From positions 1,364,001 through 1,428,000 of the forward strand of contig NZ_JACJOT010000008.1 in assembly GCF_014695715.1 (NCBI RefSeq): a DNA stretch of 64,000 nt. The letters are read 5' to 3'. The translations under genes were made by a program, and so were the position numbers. Under the pieces are notes generated by a model that made no database searches, was not told the origin of the DNA, and worked only from the letters and a program-made list of their open reading frames with translations. This document shows positions 44,829 through 53,861 of the stretch, in pieces. Within the stretch, counting starts at the first letter, position 1; each line of letters opens with the position of its first letter. Origin of the DNA: Microcoleus sp. FACHB-68. GTDB lineage: Bacteria > Cyanobacteriota > Cyanobacteriia > Cyanobacteriales > Oscillatoriaceae.

Positions 44829-47240
44829 GTGAAACAGGATCGGGGATTTGGCGGCCTCTTGCTCGCAGGAGCAGTGGTATTAATGGGACAAGCGCCGGTG
44901 TGGGCGCAAGCTACCCAAGTCACAGGTGTGCAGGTTAGGCAAAGCAATCAGGGAATTGAGGTTTTCTTGGAAACTCAGAGCGGCGAACGCCCTCAGATTT
45001 TCACGGTAAGCCGGGGTAACGATCTGGTCGCCGATGTCATCAACACACAGCTTCGCTTACCACAAGGCAATATCTTTCGTCAAGACAACCCCTATCCTGG
45101 CATTGCCTCCGTGGTCGTCACTCAGCTTGATGCCAATAGTGTTCGGGTGATCGTCGCCGGCACTACTGGTACTCCTTCTGGACAAATTGCCGGTAGAGAC
45201 AGTCAGGGGATCCTCTTTAGCTTTACGCCGGGAGCCGGCACAGCCGCAGGACGCCCTAGCCAAAATGTGCCGCCAGCCCCACCGGGTCTGCCTTCGATTA
45301 ACCCAGGGCCAATGGCTCAAACTCCACCAGGGCCGGCACCCAATGTTTTGGTTCCAAACCCAGAAATTACCATTGATGGCGTGCCGGCAACTCCTCCGAT
45401 TGCCAATATGCCGCCCGCTGCTGCCGGTCCCAGCGCAGCGCCACCTTTCTTGCCACGAGCCGTTGCACCACCCGTGGGCGATATTGCAGCCGCAACCACT
45501 GATTCAGCGGCTTCGACTATCGATCTGGGCACCAATCAGCGGGTGCCTCGTTTAGTTTTGAAAGACGCGCCGGTTCGCGAGGTGTTGTCACTCTTGGCAA
45601 GAGAAGCCGGTCTTAACCTCGCCTTTACCGCAGAAGTCCCTGGTGGGCCGACAGCAGCCGGTCAGCCAGCAGCACCTGGGGGTCAAGCGGCAGCCGGTGC
45701 CGGCATACCGACGATTTCACTAGATATTGAAAATGAGTCGGTACAAGATATCTTTAACTACGTCCTCCGGCTCAGTGGTTTGCAAGCCAACCGAATTGGA
45801 CGCACAATTTTTGTAGGCAGCCGATTACCCAACGAGCTAAGTGATGTGGTGATTCGTACCTATCGGCTTAACCAGGTGCAGGCACGACAGGCATCCGGCT
45901 TTTTAGCCAGTATGGGAGCCGAGAGTGCTGTGACTTCCACTCAAGAAGTGACTCAGGTAACGGCTATTCCCATCCAAGGAACCCAGCAAGCAATTACACA
46001 ATCGAACACCAGGACTCAAACAACCATTGACACCCTTCGCTTTACCTCGCAAAACGCACAACCCGTCTTGCAAGGTTTGCAAGTCTTGGTTGATGAGCGG
46101 CTCAATTCTGTTACCTTAGTTGGCCCTCGCCGTCTCGTAGAAATGGCTGCCTCTCAATTGGTGCAGCTTGACCTACGTCGGCGTCAAGTGGCGGTCAATG
46201 TCAAAATTATTGATATTAACCTCTCCTCAGTAGATAACTTCAACAGCAGTTTTTCTTTTGGAATTGGTGACACTTTCTTTGTCAACGATAACGGAGCTGC
46301 TGCCCTCAACTTTGGAGGGATTAACCCCCCTAGTAGAGCAACTACCACCGGCGGCATAACGAATCCGCCAATAGTTCCTAATCCCCTTAGCGAAGAGGAA
46401 CCTTTCTTTGATACACGGGGCACATTTAATGTACCGCTTACCGGCAATCCTAATGGGGTTTACCTAGACCCCCGTCCGCCTGTATCGCGAGATCCCCTAG
46501 ACGTAGGTGTTCAAGAGTACACGGTTCCTACAATAGATCCAGCAACAGGAAACATCACTGCTACTGGCTCTGCAACTTTTGGCTTATTTCCTTTTATCCA
46601 ATACCCCAGAAGGTTTCTATCCCTGCTGCAAGCTCAAGTGATCAGTGGCAATGCGAAGATTCTGACCGACCCGACATTAGTCGTTCAAGAAGGGGAAACT
46701 GCTAGGGTCAACCTCACTCAAGATGTAATTGGCAACATCGAGATCGAGAGAGAATCCTCTGAAGGTGTAACAGTAAGCACAACGACAGCAGAAAAGGAAC
46801 AGGCCGGTTTAATTCTTGCTGTTATTGTTGAGCGCATTGACGATAACGGTTTTATCTCGTTAAGGGTTAACCCCCAGGTAAGATCCATTGCGGATTCAGC
46901 AGTGTTTGAAGACACCACCATTGCTTTACTGGCAGAGCGTAGCCTGGACTCTGGACTGATTCGCTTGCGAGATGGCCAGACCTTAATTCTCTCAGGGATT
47001 ATTCAAGAACAAGATCGAGTTACCGCTAGAAAAATCCCCCTGTTGGGCGATCTGCCAATTATTGGTGCTTTGTTTAGAAGCACTGATAGAACCAATACAC
47101 GGGCTGAGGTGATTGTGGTGCTGACGCCGCAGATTATGGATGACTCTGAACTCTCACCGTTCGGCTATGGCTACACTCCAGGCCAAGATGTGCGTCCGCT
47201 GATCCAAAGGCAGATGCTCCCTGAGGGCAATTCTCGGTAA
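44829..47240 (+). CDS. pilQ: Type IV pilus secretin PilQ
   Basis: 803 residues. Signal peptide (1-26), AMIN domain (about 30-125), Pro/Ala-rich linker, secretin N domains (about 240-330 VPRLVLKDAPVREVLSLLAREA; about 340-460) and the C-terminal secretin pore (about 560-790: VQEGETARVNLTQDV, LILSGIIQEQDR, IPLLGDLPIIGALF). It forms the outer-membrane channel for the pilus. GTG 44829 with GAGGAGAGAACG. A strong terminator follows, so it ends the operon. Confidence 0.96.
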   Translation: MKQDRGFGGLLLAGAVVLMGQAPVWAQATQVTGVQVRQSNQGIEVFLETQSGERPQIFTVSRGNDLVADVINTQLRLPQGNIFRQDNPYPGIASVVVTQLDANSVRVIVAGTTGTPSGQIAGRDSQGILFSFTPGAGTAAGRPSQNVPPAPPGLPSINPGPMAQTPPGPAPNVLVPNPEITIDGVPATPPIANMPPAAAGPSAAPPFLPRAVAPPVGDIAAATTDSAASTIDLGTNQRVPRLVLKDAPVREVLSLLAREAGLNLAFTAEVPGGPTAAGQPAAPGGQAAAGAGIPTISLDIENESVQDIFNYVLRLSGLQANRIGRTIFVGSRLPNELSDVVIRTYRLNQVQARQASGFLASMGAESAVTSTQEVTQVTAIPIQGTQQAITQSNTRTQTTIDTLRFTSQNAQPVLQGLQVLVDERLNSVTLVGPRRLVEMAASQLVQLDLRRRQVAVNVKIIDINLSSVDNFNSSFSFGIGDTFFVNDNGAAALNFGGINPPSRATTTGGITNPPIVPNPLSEEEPFFDTRGTFNVPLTGNPNGVYLDPRPPVSRDPLDVGVQEYTVPTIDPATGNITATGSATFGLFPFIQYPRRFLSLLQAQVISGNAKILTDPTLVVQEGETARVNLTQDVIGNIEIERESSEGVTVSTTTAEKEQAGLILAVIVERIDDNGFISLRVNPQVRSIADSAVFEDTTIALLAERSLDSGLIRLRDGQTLILSGIIQEQDRVTARKIPLLGDLPIIGALFRSTDRTNTRAEVIVVLTPQIMDDSELSPFGYGYTPGQDVRPLIQRQMLPEGNSR

Positions 47241-47285
47241 ATACAGGTTAAAGAGAGAAACGTATTCTCCCTTTATAGTTTTGTG

Positions 47286-47322
47286 CCCCTGTTTTAGCTG
47301 AAACAGGGGTTTTTGCTTTTTT
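47286..47322 (+). terminator. Rho-independent terminator of the pilMNOQ operon
   Basis: CCCCTGTTT (47286-47294) pairs with AAACAGGGG (47301-47309), followed by TTTTTGCTTTTTT. Classical strong stem plus T-run, 46 bp after pilQ. Confidence 0.92.
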
Positions 47323-47920
47323 GAGCAAGGGGAGGCTGAGTTTTTTGGCCGGCATTAGGAGATTTGGCCATCTTGATTGGGCCACGCCGGCATTTACAAA
47401 ATGTTTTATTGGTCAGCTCAATGGTGAACAGTACGCTTAGCGAACCAAATTCGTGCAAAATCAGCTTTTTAGGATTTACTGATTCCCGGCACTCGGTTTC
47501 TAGAATTTTAGATAAGGAAAATTATTATTTTAAGTGATTGATTTAAAATAAGCATTTATAGCTTGTAAACTTTACTGCTTAAGCATTTTATTATTATTTT
47601 TATTGTTTTAACCTCTGCAAGCTTATAGCAAAATTACAAGTAAACAGAATAGGTATTTATTCTGATTTTTGAGAAAAAATCGGGTTCGGCAAAGCTGCAA
47701 AGCGGCTTGAAATTGGCAAAAAAATACTCAGATCCACATAAATTAAAGGTTTCAGGCTTCCATATCAGGCTTGCACCCTTTAGAATATTGCAGTGAAAAC
47801 TAGAGTCTGTGGGATTTTCAGCGATTTTTAGCAAGTCCCGCCAAGACTTATGCCCGGATCTCTCTTTTGAGGTCGCCCAGTGATGTTTAACACGTTCTAC
47901 AAACGCTAAGGATCTTTGAA
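47323..47920 (+). promoter_or_regulatory. 598-bp AT-rich region upstream of the HU gene
   Basis: No gene is supported. The first 90 bp contain two GCCGGC motifs; the remainder is AT-rich with long T/A runs and probably holds the HU promoter. The sequence AACACGTTCTACAAACGCTAAGGATC before the HU ATG provides a weak ribosome site. Confidence 0.4.
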
Positions 47921-48199
47921 ATGAACAAAGGCGAATTAGTTGACGTTGTGGCTGAAAAAGCCAGTGTGACTAAGAAACAGGCCGATGCTGTACTCACAGC
48001 AGCCCTGGAAGCGATTATGGAAGCCGTTTCCGAAGGTGACAAAGTGACATTGGTCGGCTTTGGCTCGTTTGAATCTCGCGAACGCAAAGCCCGCGAAGGT
48101 CGCAACCCCAAAACCGGCGACAAAATGGAAATCCCGGCAACGAGGGTGCCTGCCTTCTCCGCCGGCAAGTTGTTCAAGGAGAAGGTTGCGCCCGAATAA
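47921..48199 (+). CDS. hup: DNA-binding protein HU
   Basis: 92 residues, complete HU: MNKGELVDVVAEKASVTKKQ, helix-rich dimerisation part, then GFGSFESRERKAREGRNPKTG in the DNA-binding arm with the IPAT tip. It bends and compacts DNA. ATG 47921. Confidence 0.97.
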   Translation: MNKGELVDVVAEKASVTKKQADAVLTAALEAIMEAVSEGDKVTLVGFGSFESRERKAREGRNPKTGDKMEIPATRVPAFSAGKLFKEKVAPE

Positions 48200-48226
48200 T
48201 CGTTTCTCTAAGGCAAGAACCAAACC

Positions 48227-49312
48227 TTGAAGCAACCGGCACATGGGGGGAATTTAGCTTGGGCAGCGGCATTAGCCGGCTGCCCCCCTTCGGCCATTCT
48301 TGATTTTTCTGCCAGTATCAATCCCTTGGGTCCTCCCAGCAGCGCGATATCGGCGATTCAAACCCATATCAGCGAGCTGAGAGCTTATCCCGACCCGGAT
48401 TATCAGGAACTGCGGACGGCGCTGGCTCAGCTGCACCAGCTTAGCCCTGAGTGGATTCTTCCTGGTAATGGCTCGGCAGAGTTATTAACGCTTGCCGGCA
48501 GGGATTTTTCGCAACTGGCAGAGACTTATTTGCTTACGCCGGCATTTGGTGACTACAGGCGGGCACTCAAGGCATTTGATGTGAATGTGTTTGAGTGTCC
48601 TTTGTCATTTGTCAGAGAGCAGTGGTCACTTGTTTTGAGTCAATCCCAAGGGACGCAAAACAAAGGACTTTTACTCAATAACCCGCACAACCCCACCGGC
48701 ACTCTGTTCCAAAAAGAAACGATTCTGCCTTACTTAGAGCAATTTGCTCTGGTAGTGGTCGATGAAGCTTTTATGGACTTTCTACCGGCAGATCGGCAGC
48801 AGAGTTTAGTGCCGGTGGTGCGGGATTACCCCAACTTAGTGATTCTGCGCTCACTGACGAAATTCTATAGCCTGCCCGGACTTCGCTTAGGTTATGCAAT
48901 TGCACATCCAGAGCATTTACGCAAGTGGCAGTTGTGGCGTGATCCGTGGCCGGTCAATGTTTTAGCAGCCGCTGCCGGCGTAGCCGTGGTGCAAGATACC
49001 GAATTTCAACAAAAAACCTGGGATTGGTTGCCACCGGCACGAACCCAACTATTTGAGGGACTGGCACAAATACCCGGTTTGCAACCTCATGCCGGTGCTG
49101 CCAACTTCTTACTCGTAGAGTCCGATCAGCCTACTTCTTGGCTGCAACAAACATTACTCAAGCGCAAACAAATTTTAATCCGCGACTGCCTCAGCTTTCC
49201 CGAATTGGGCGAACGTTACTTTCGGGTTGCCGTTCGCTTAGAATCTGAAAACCAACGTTTACTAGAAGCACTAGCAGAAATCCTGTCAGGAAAAGACAAG
49301 CCTGAAAAATGA
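48227..49312 (+). CDS. cobD: L-threonine-O-3-phosphate decarboxylase-like (CobD/HisC family)
   Basis: 361 residues, fold-type I PLP enzyme: HGGNLAWAAALAGCPPSAILDFSASINPLGPP at the N-terminus, NNPHNPTGTL (about 145-154), VVDEAFMDF and PLP lysine in RSLTKFYSLPGLRLGYA. The N-terminus is characteristic of CobD, which makes aminopropanol phosphate for the cobalamin loop; many cyanobacteria make pseudocobalamin instead, so exact role is open. The start is TTG 48227, matching where family members begin. It follows HU by 27 bp. Confidence 0.85.
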   Translation: MKQPAHGGNLAWAAALAGCPPSAILDFSASINPLGPPSSAISAIQTHISELRAYPDPDYQELRTALAQLHQLSPEWILPGNGSAELLTLAGRDFSQLAETYLLTPAFGDYRRALKAFDVNVFECPLSFVREQWSLVLSQSQGTQNKGLLLNNPHNPTGTLFQKETILPYLEQFALVVVDEAFMDFLPADRQQSLVPVVRDYPNLVILRSLTKFYSLPGLRLGYAIAHPEHLRKWQLWRDPWPVNVLAAAAGVAVVQDTEFQQKTWDWLPPARTQLFEGLAQIPGLQPHAGAANFLLVESDQPTSWLQQTLLKRKQILIRDCLSFPELGERYFRVAVRLESENQRLLEALAEILSGKDKPEK

Positions 49313-49389
49313 GAAAATAAAAAAAAACTTTGGCTCACACACATCCCATTTATAAAAACTTGAAAAAATCTATTTTAAAACTATAAAAT

Positions 49390-49422
49390 TATCTGTGTTT
49401 ATCTGTGTGCATCTGTGGTTAA
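49390..49422. repeat. Dispersed intergenic repeat ATCTGTG...ATCTGTGGTTAA
   Basis: TATCTGTGTTTATCTGTGTGCATCTGTGGTTAA-type repeat (units of ATCTGTG). Its reverse complement form AACCACAGAT...CACAGATAAACACAGAT recurs at 60277-60358 around a large palindrome. Confidence 0.7.
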
Positions 49423-49492
49423 AAAAAATCCATATTTTCAAACATAAATAACAAAACCTCAAATTATTTTCATAAATTTGTAGAGTTCAAAC

Positions 49493-50932
49493 ATGGCAGT
49501 TGACTACGACTTAGTAATCATTGGAAACACTCCTGCCGGCTTTTATGCCGCAGCCAAAGCCGCATCCCTTAAAGCCAGAGTTGCCTTAATCGCACCCGAA
49601 CCCTTGGTGAATGCCGGCGCACATAGCAAAGCATTAACCCAAATTAGCCGCACTGCTCAGCAAATGAGGGCAGCGCATCAATTTGGTATCTACTGCGACA
49701 CTGATGAACAGATATCGGCAGCCCCGCAAATCTCCGTAAAATTGAACGAAGCAATGCAATGGTGTGCCGGCATTGTCTCTAACTTAGAAGCGCAGCAATC
49801 ACCTGCAGTCTTGGCTTCTTTAGGCGTTGATTTCATTGCCGGTGCCGGCCAATTTTATCCCAAACCTCAGCTTGGTTTTGAAGTCAAAGATCGACGACTC
49901 CGCGCCCGCGCTTATCTACTCGCCACCGGCACTCTATCAGCGATTCCAGATATTGACGGACTCGCAGCGACCGGCTATCTTACTGCCGAGACAATTAGCC
50001 AGTTTGCTAACATCAAACCCCAGCCTCAAAACTTAATGGTAATTGGTGCAGAACCCACCGCAATAGAACTCGCTCAAACATTTGTGCGCCTGGGAAAAAC
50101 TGTCACCCTAGCAGTCAGAAGCCCTTATATTTTACCCAAAGAAGACCCAGAAGCAGCACAGCTAATTCAGGCACAGCTAGAAGCTGAGGGAGTGCGTATT
50201 CTCACGAAAACCGAGGTAACTCAAGCTAAATCCATCGACGGTAAAAAATGGGTTCAAGCCGGCAACCAAGCAATTGAAGTGGATGAAATTTTGCTGGCAG
50301 CCGGTGAGCAGCCGAATCTAGACTCGTTAAATTTAGAATCGGTAGGGGTAAAATGGCATTTGCGGGGCATTGAGCTGAGCGAAAAACTGCAAACGACGAA
50401 TCCCCGAATTTTTGCCTGTGGCTACAATCTTGCTCATCTGGGGAATTATGAAGCCGATATTGCGCTAAAGAATGCGCTATTTTTGCCGGTTTTCAAGGCA
50501 GATTATCACGGCATTCCCTGCGGAATTTTCAGCGATCCCCAACTAGCGCGGGTTGGAATCTCGGAAGCGCAAGCAAGAAGCCAATATGGAAAGGATGTTT
50601 TGGTGTTGCGGCAGTATTTGAAGACGATTGCCGGAGCGCAGATGCTGGGAGAAACGACAGGATTGTGTAAAATTATTGTTCGGGGCAATGGCGAGATTCT
50701 CGGCGCTTCGATTGTCGCGCCCAATGCCGGTGAGCTGATTTATCCGATTGCGCTGGCGATGCGGCAGAAAATTAAGGTAGAGAAGCTAAAATTGCCGGCA
50801 ATCTGGCCCAGTTTATCAGAAATTACTGAGAATACGGCTGCGGAGTGGAGCCGGCAGCGTCTCAGCCGTAATGAACGTTTGCAAGATTTTTTGGAAGGTT
50901 TGTTCAATTGGCGTCGAGGCCGGTTTAAATAG
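49493..50932 (+). CDS. FAD/NAD(P)-dependent oxidoreductase lacking the redox disulfide
   Basis: 479 residues with the full layout of lipoamide dehydrogenase/mercuric reductase: FAD motif LVIIGNTPAGFYAA, NAD motif LMVIGAEPTAIELAQ, ACGYN near 303, and the C-terminal dimerisation domain (about 340-460). The site that should read GCxxxxC-SKAL is NAGAHSKAL, so both redox cysteines are gone, and the C-terminal His-Glu dyad is also not seen. It is therefore not a disulfide reductase. Similar degenerate forms exist in cyanobacteria, function unknown. ATG 49493. Confidence 0.8.
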   Translation: MAVDYDLVIIGNTPAGFYAAAKAASLKARVALIAPEPLVNAGAHSKALTQISRTAQQMRAAHQFGIYCDTDEQISAAPQISVKLNEAMQWCAGIVSNLEAQQSPAVLASLGVDFIAGAGQFYPKPQLGFEVKDRRLRARAYLLATGTLSAIPDIDGLAATGYLTAETISQFANIKPQPQNLMVIGAEPTAIELAQTFVRLGKTVTLAVRSPYILPKEDPEAAQLIQAQLEAEGVRILTKTEVTQAKSIDGKKWVQAGNQAIEVDEILLAAGEQPNLDSLNLESVGVKWHLRGIELSEKLQTTNPRIFACGYNLAHLGNYEADIALKNALFLPVFKADYHGIPCGIFSDPQLARVGISEAQARSQYGKDVLVLRQYLKTIAGAQMLGETTGLCKIIVRGNGEILGASIVAPNAGELIYPIALAMRQKIKVEKLKLPAIWPSLSEITENTAAEWSRQRLSRNERLQDFLEGLFNWRRGRFK

Positions 50933-51037
50933 ATAGGTTTAGATTTAATCGATGGTTACATTTTCTGAGAAAATATTTTAGAAAGCTCACCCGTAAAAAA
51001 TAGAATGTGAGCTTGGTCAATTAATTGCGAACGTATA

Positions 51038-52912
51038 ATGGATCGATTTCGAGTAGAAGTTATTTCTAAAACATTAAATCCCCAGCAGGTGGTTTATGGT
51101 GCCCTTCATCAAGATTATAGTGAGGGGTTTGTGTTTGACGAGCGCGAATCGTGGCCGTCTGAGTCAAAATGTGGCGAACTTATTGTTAAGCGTCTTTTAG
51201 CCGGCGAACGTGGGCATTTTGGGCCAATAGAACACGTTCAAATTGTGTTTAATTGTGGCTATTTTCCTCACAGTGTCATGCAGCAGGTACGGACACATCG
51301 TGTGGGAATTTCATTCGATGTACAATGTCTTGGCCCAAACACCGAGATTACCTTTGTCGATTGCGAAGGGCAAAGCGCCAAAAAATTACGCAAGACAATT
51401 GGGGAATTGTACGATCTCTGGACAAACGGAGAAAACGCGATTCGCTCCAGGAACATTCGAGGCAGAAACGGAGAACTGCCCGGAGAATATCGCCGCGATT
51501 GCAAAAAAAGAATCCGCAAAATGCGAATTCGCGTACTGAACGAAGAAACGGGACTGTTTGAATTTAGCCATATCAAAGATGTAACTTGTAGTGGACTTCA
51601 GCCCGTTTATCGCGTAACGCTTGAAGATGGAAAGAGCCTGGACTGCACCGCGAATCATCGACTTTTTACTTCAGAAGGGTGGCAGACAATGGGCGAAGCT
51701 GTTGGATTGACAGCGGACAGGATGACAAAGCAGTGCTTCGTAATGTGCAATGGAACGCTTGCAGCCGGCACAGGTCTTTACCGAGACAAAGCTTGGTTAG
51801 AGACACAGTTAGGCAATGGACTTTACGCAAATGAAATGGCACAGTTAGCGGGTTGCTCAATAGAGGCGGTTAAGAAATGGGTTTATATCTATAGATTGTC
51901 GCTCAACAAAAGACCAATGGAGGGAAGAACACCTTGGAACAAGGGCAATGGAGGATACAAACTCAACCTATCCAAAGAAAGCCGACAGAAACGTCTAGAA
52001 AATGCCAAGAAATATACAAAAAGAGGGGAAGATTCTCATTTCTGGAAAGGCGGCACATCGACTGAACGCGAACTTATAGGTGCGTGGACAAGACAAATTG
52101 CAGCCCAAGTTCACCAAAAATTTAATTACATTTGCCAAAAATGCGGAACAAAAGGAGGCAAGCTTCACGCACATCATTTAGTGCCGGTGTTTGCGGATGA
52201 ATCCCTTGCGTATGAATTTAATAACTTGGTGAGTTTGTGCAAGGAATGCCATGAATATATCCACCAGAATAACGAAGAAGCTGATTTTGCTAAATCTTAC
52301 CAACCAATCTTAGAACCTCAACATTGGCAGCCAAAACCTAAACCTCCTGGTAATAAACTCAGAGCGCATCCCGTCAAAGTCAAAAGTGTGGAGTACCTTG
52401 GCAAACAAATAACTTATGACTTAGAGATTGAAGAACCTTGGCATAACTTTGTAGCGAATGGCATGGTTGTTCACAACTCTAACCGCTACACCGGCAACCG
52501 CATCGCTCAAGCTGCTCAAGGTTTAAAAGATATCGAAGATGTGTTTTATTTACGTCCTGTCGGTCATTATCTGGATCGGCAGGGAAAACGTTATGACTAC
52601 ACTCAGGAAATGCGAGAAAAAGACTTATCTTGGTGTATTGAAGCCGCAAAACGCTATCAGCAACTTCTTGAGCAAGGAGTTTCTGAAGAACACGCAAGAG
52701 GAATTATTCCTTTTGATGTCCGGCAGCATTTTGTCGTATCTTTCAACGCGCGATCTTTAATGCATTTGCTTGACCTAAGAGCTAAACCAGATGCTCAGTT
52801 AGAATGTCAAAAACTCTGCGATCTCATTATGCCGCATTTCAAGGAATGGATGCCTGAATTAGCAGAGTGGTATGAGAAATCCAGGCTAAAAAAAGCGCGA
52901 TTAGCTCCCTAA
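51038..52912 (+). CDS. thyX: FAD-dependent thymidylate synthase ThyX, interrupted by an intein
   Basis: 624 codons: N-extein 1-96, intein 97-480, C-extein 481-624. The joined host protein of 240 residues is a normal ThyX: methylates dUMP to dTMP with methylene-tetrahydrofolate and NADPH through FAD. The ThyX motif is RTHRVGISFDVQ joined to SNRYTG, so the insertion sits in the middle of the signature that binds FAD and dUMP; excision is required for activity. HVQIVFNCGYFPHSVMQQ and the C-terminal FVVSFNARSLMHLLDLR are also typical. ATG 51038. Reading frame is continuous. dcd is convergent next door, so both enzymes serve dUMP/dTMP supply. Confidence 0.95.
   Translation: MDRFRVEVISKTLNPQQVVYGALHQDYSEGFVFDERESWPSESKCGELIVKRLLAGERGHFGPIEHVQIVFNCGYFPHSVMQQVRTHRVGISFDVQCLGPNTEITFVDCEGQSAKKLRKTIGELYDLWTNGENAIRSRNIRGRNGELPGEYRRDCKKRIRKMRIRVLNEETGLFEFSHIKDVTCSGLQPVYRVTLEDGKSLDCTANHRLFTSEGWQTMGEAVGLTADRMTKQCFVMCNGTLAAGTGLYRDKAWLETQLGNGLYANEMAQLAGCSIEAVKKWVYIYRLSLNKRPMEGRTPWNKGNGGYKLNLSKESRQKRLENAKKYTKRGEDSHFWKGGTSTERELIGAWTRQIAAQVHQKFNYICQKCGTKGGKLHAHHLVPVFADESLAYEFNNLVSLCKECHEYIHQNNEEADFAKSYQPILEPQHWQPKPKPPGNKLRAHPVKVKSVEYLGKQITYDLEIEEPWHNFVANGMVVHNSNRYTGNRIAQAAQGLKDIEDVFYLRPVGHYLDRQGKRYDYTQEMREKDLSWCIEAAKRYQQLLEQGVSEEHARGIIPFDVRQHFVVSFNARSLMHLLDLRAKPDAQLECQKLCDLIMPHFKEWMPELAEWYEKSRLKKARLAP
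51326..52477 (+). mobile_element. ThyX intein (384 residues) with HNH homing endonuclease
   Basis: Starts with Cys in CLGPNTEITF (block A). Block B is VYRVTLEDGKSLDCTANHRLF, with the TxxH motif (TANH). The C-terminal part is VKVKSVEYLGKQITYDLEIE, then HNFVANGMVVHN (blocks F and G with the penultimate His and final Asn); the +1 residue is Ser. All splicing residues are present, so it should splice. The centre holds a helix-turn-helix-like segment (YANEMAQLAGCSIEAVKKW), two NUMOD3-like patches (RTPWNKGNGG, EDSHFWKGG) and an HNH nuclease with two zinc pairs (CQKCG and CKEC) around HAHHLVPV and NNLVSLCKECHEYIH. Insert coordinates are given by the Gln-Cys and Asn-Ser junctions. Confidence 0.95.
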
Positions 52913-52954
52913 CAACTGTATAATCACGCTCATTCTTAAGGAGTGCTATTCCAC

Positions 52955-53536
52955 TTAAACTCTGGGTAAAGTCACCATCTCTGATTGATCTTGATATTTA
53001 CCCTGACGAGTTTCATAACTGATTGAACAGGGTTCTCCTTCAAAAAATAGCAGTTGCACGACGCCCTCATTAGCATAAATTCGACAATCAGCACTTGAAG
53101 AGTTAGAAAACTCTAGGGTTAAATGACCTCGCCATGCTGCTTCTGCCGGCGTTATATTTGCGATAATTCCACAACGCGCGTAAGAGCTTTTCCCGATACA
53201 AACTACAGTAATAGTGTCGGGAATTTCTAATCTTTCCAGTGCAACTCCCAAACCGTAAGAGTGTGCTGGCAGAACAAAATAACTGCCGTTTTTATCTGTA
53301 TAAAGCTTTGTTGGTTCTAAATTCTCAGGATTAAAGTTTTTGGGATCGACAACGGTTCCCGGAATGTGGCGAAAAATTCGGAATTCAACGGGAGACAGCC
53401 TGATATCATAACCAAAGCTACTAAGACCGTAGGAAATAACAGGTAGCTCCTCATTGCGTCGAACTAATTTAGACTCAAAGGGAGAAATCATGCCTTTCTC
53501 TGCCATTCGAGCAATCCAAATATCGTTTTTAATCAT
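52955..53536 (-). CDS. dcd: dCTP deaminase
   Basis: 193 residues, the family length. Converts dCTP to dUTP, the precursor of dUMP for ThyX. Conserved parts: IKNDIWIARMAEKGMI, SYGLSSFGYDIRLS, GKSSYARCGI and NITPAEAAWRGHLTLEFSN (catalytic Glu in the last). ATG 53536 gives the family start MIKND; an in-frame ATG 53611 would add 25 unlike residues. Converges with thyX, 42 bp between stops. Confidence 0.93.
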   Translation of the reverse strand: MIKNDIWIARMAEKGMISPFESKLVRRNEELPVISYGLSSFGYDIRLSPVEFRIFRHIPGTVVDPKNFNPENLEPTKLYTDKNGSYFVLPAHSYGLGVALERLEIPDTITVVCIGKSSYARCGIIANITPAEAAWRGHLTLEFSNSSSADCRIYANEGVVQLLFFEGEPCSISYETRQGKYQDQSEMVTLPRV

Positions 53537-53861
53537 CTGTATTTGCTTATAACCGGCAACTCCGGTGAATTTCAGTATTTGAACAGCAACTTTCAAAATT
53601 GCTTGCGGCATTTATAGCCGGCTCAAGATCATATCAATAAACGGGGGCAATTTGTCAACATTGCTTAACAATCTATAGGGAGTGCAGTGATTGTTAAGAA
53701 TCAATAAATATAAGCTGCTGATTATAAACACTAATTAGATACATCTACTCACTGTCAAGCTTAGAAAAATTGCTATCTTGGACTGAACACAACGGATGCC
53801 GGAAATGCCATGTTATCCCGTGTTGTCAATCCTGAAGTTAACTTCTATTAAAGAGGATACG

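Noticed and set aside
47634-47834. 66-residue minus-strand frame in the HU upstream region
   Set aside because: AT-rich composition, no ribosome site and no recognisable sequence.
51038-52912. thyX as a fusion protein with an HNH nuclease
   Set aside because: The inserted segment has all intein splicing blocks with exact Cys and Asn/Ser borders, so it is an intein rather than a stable fusion.
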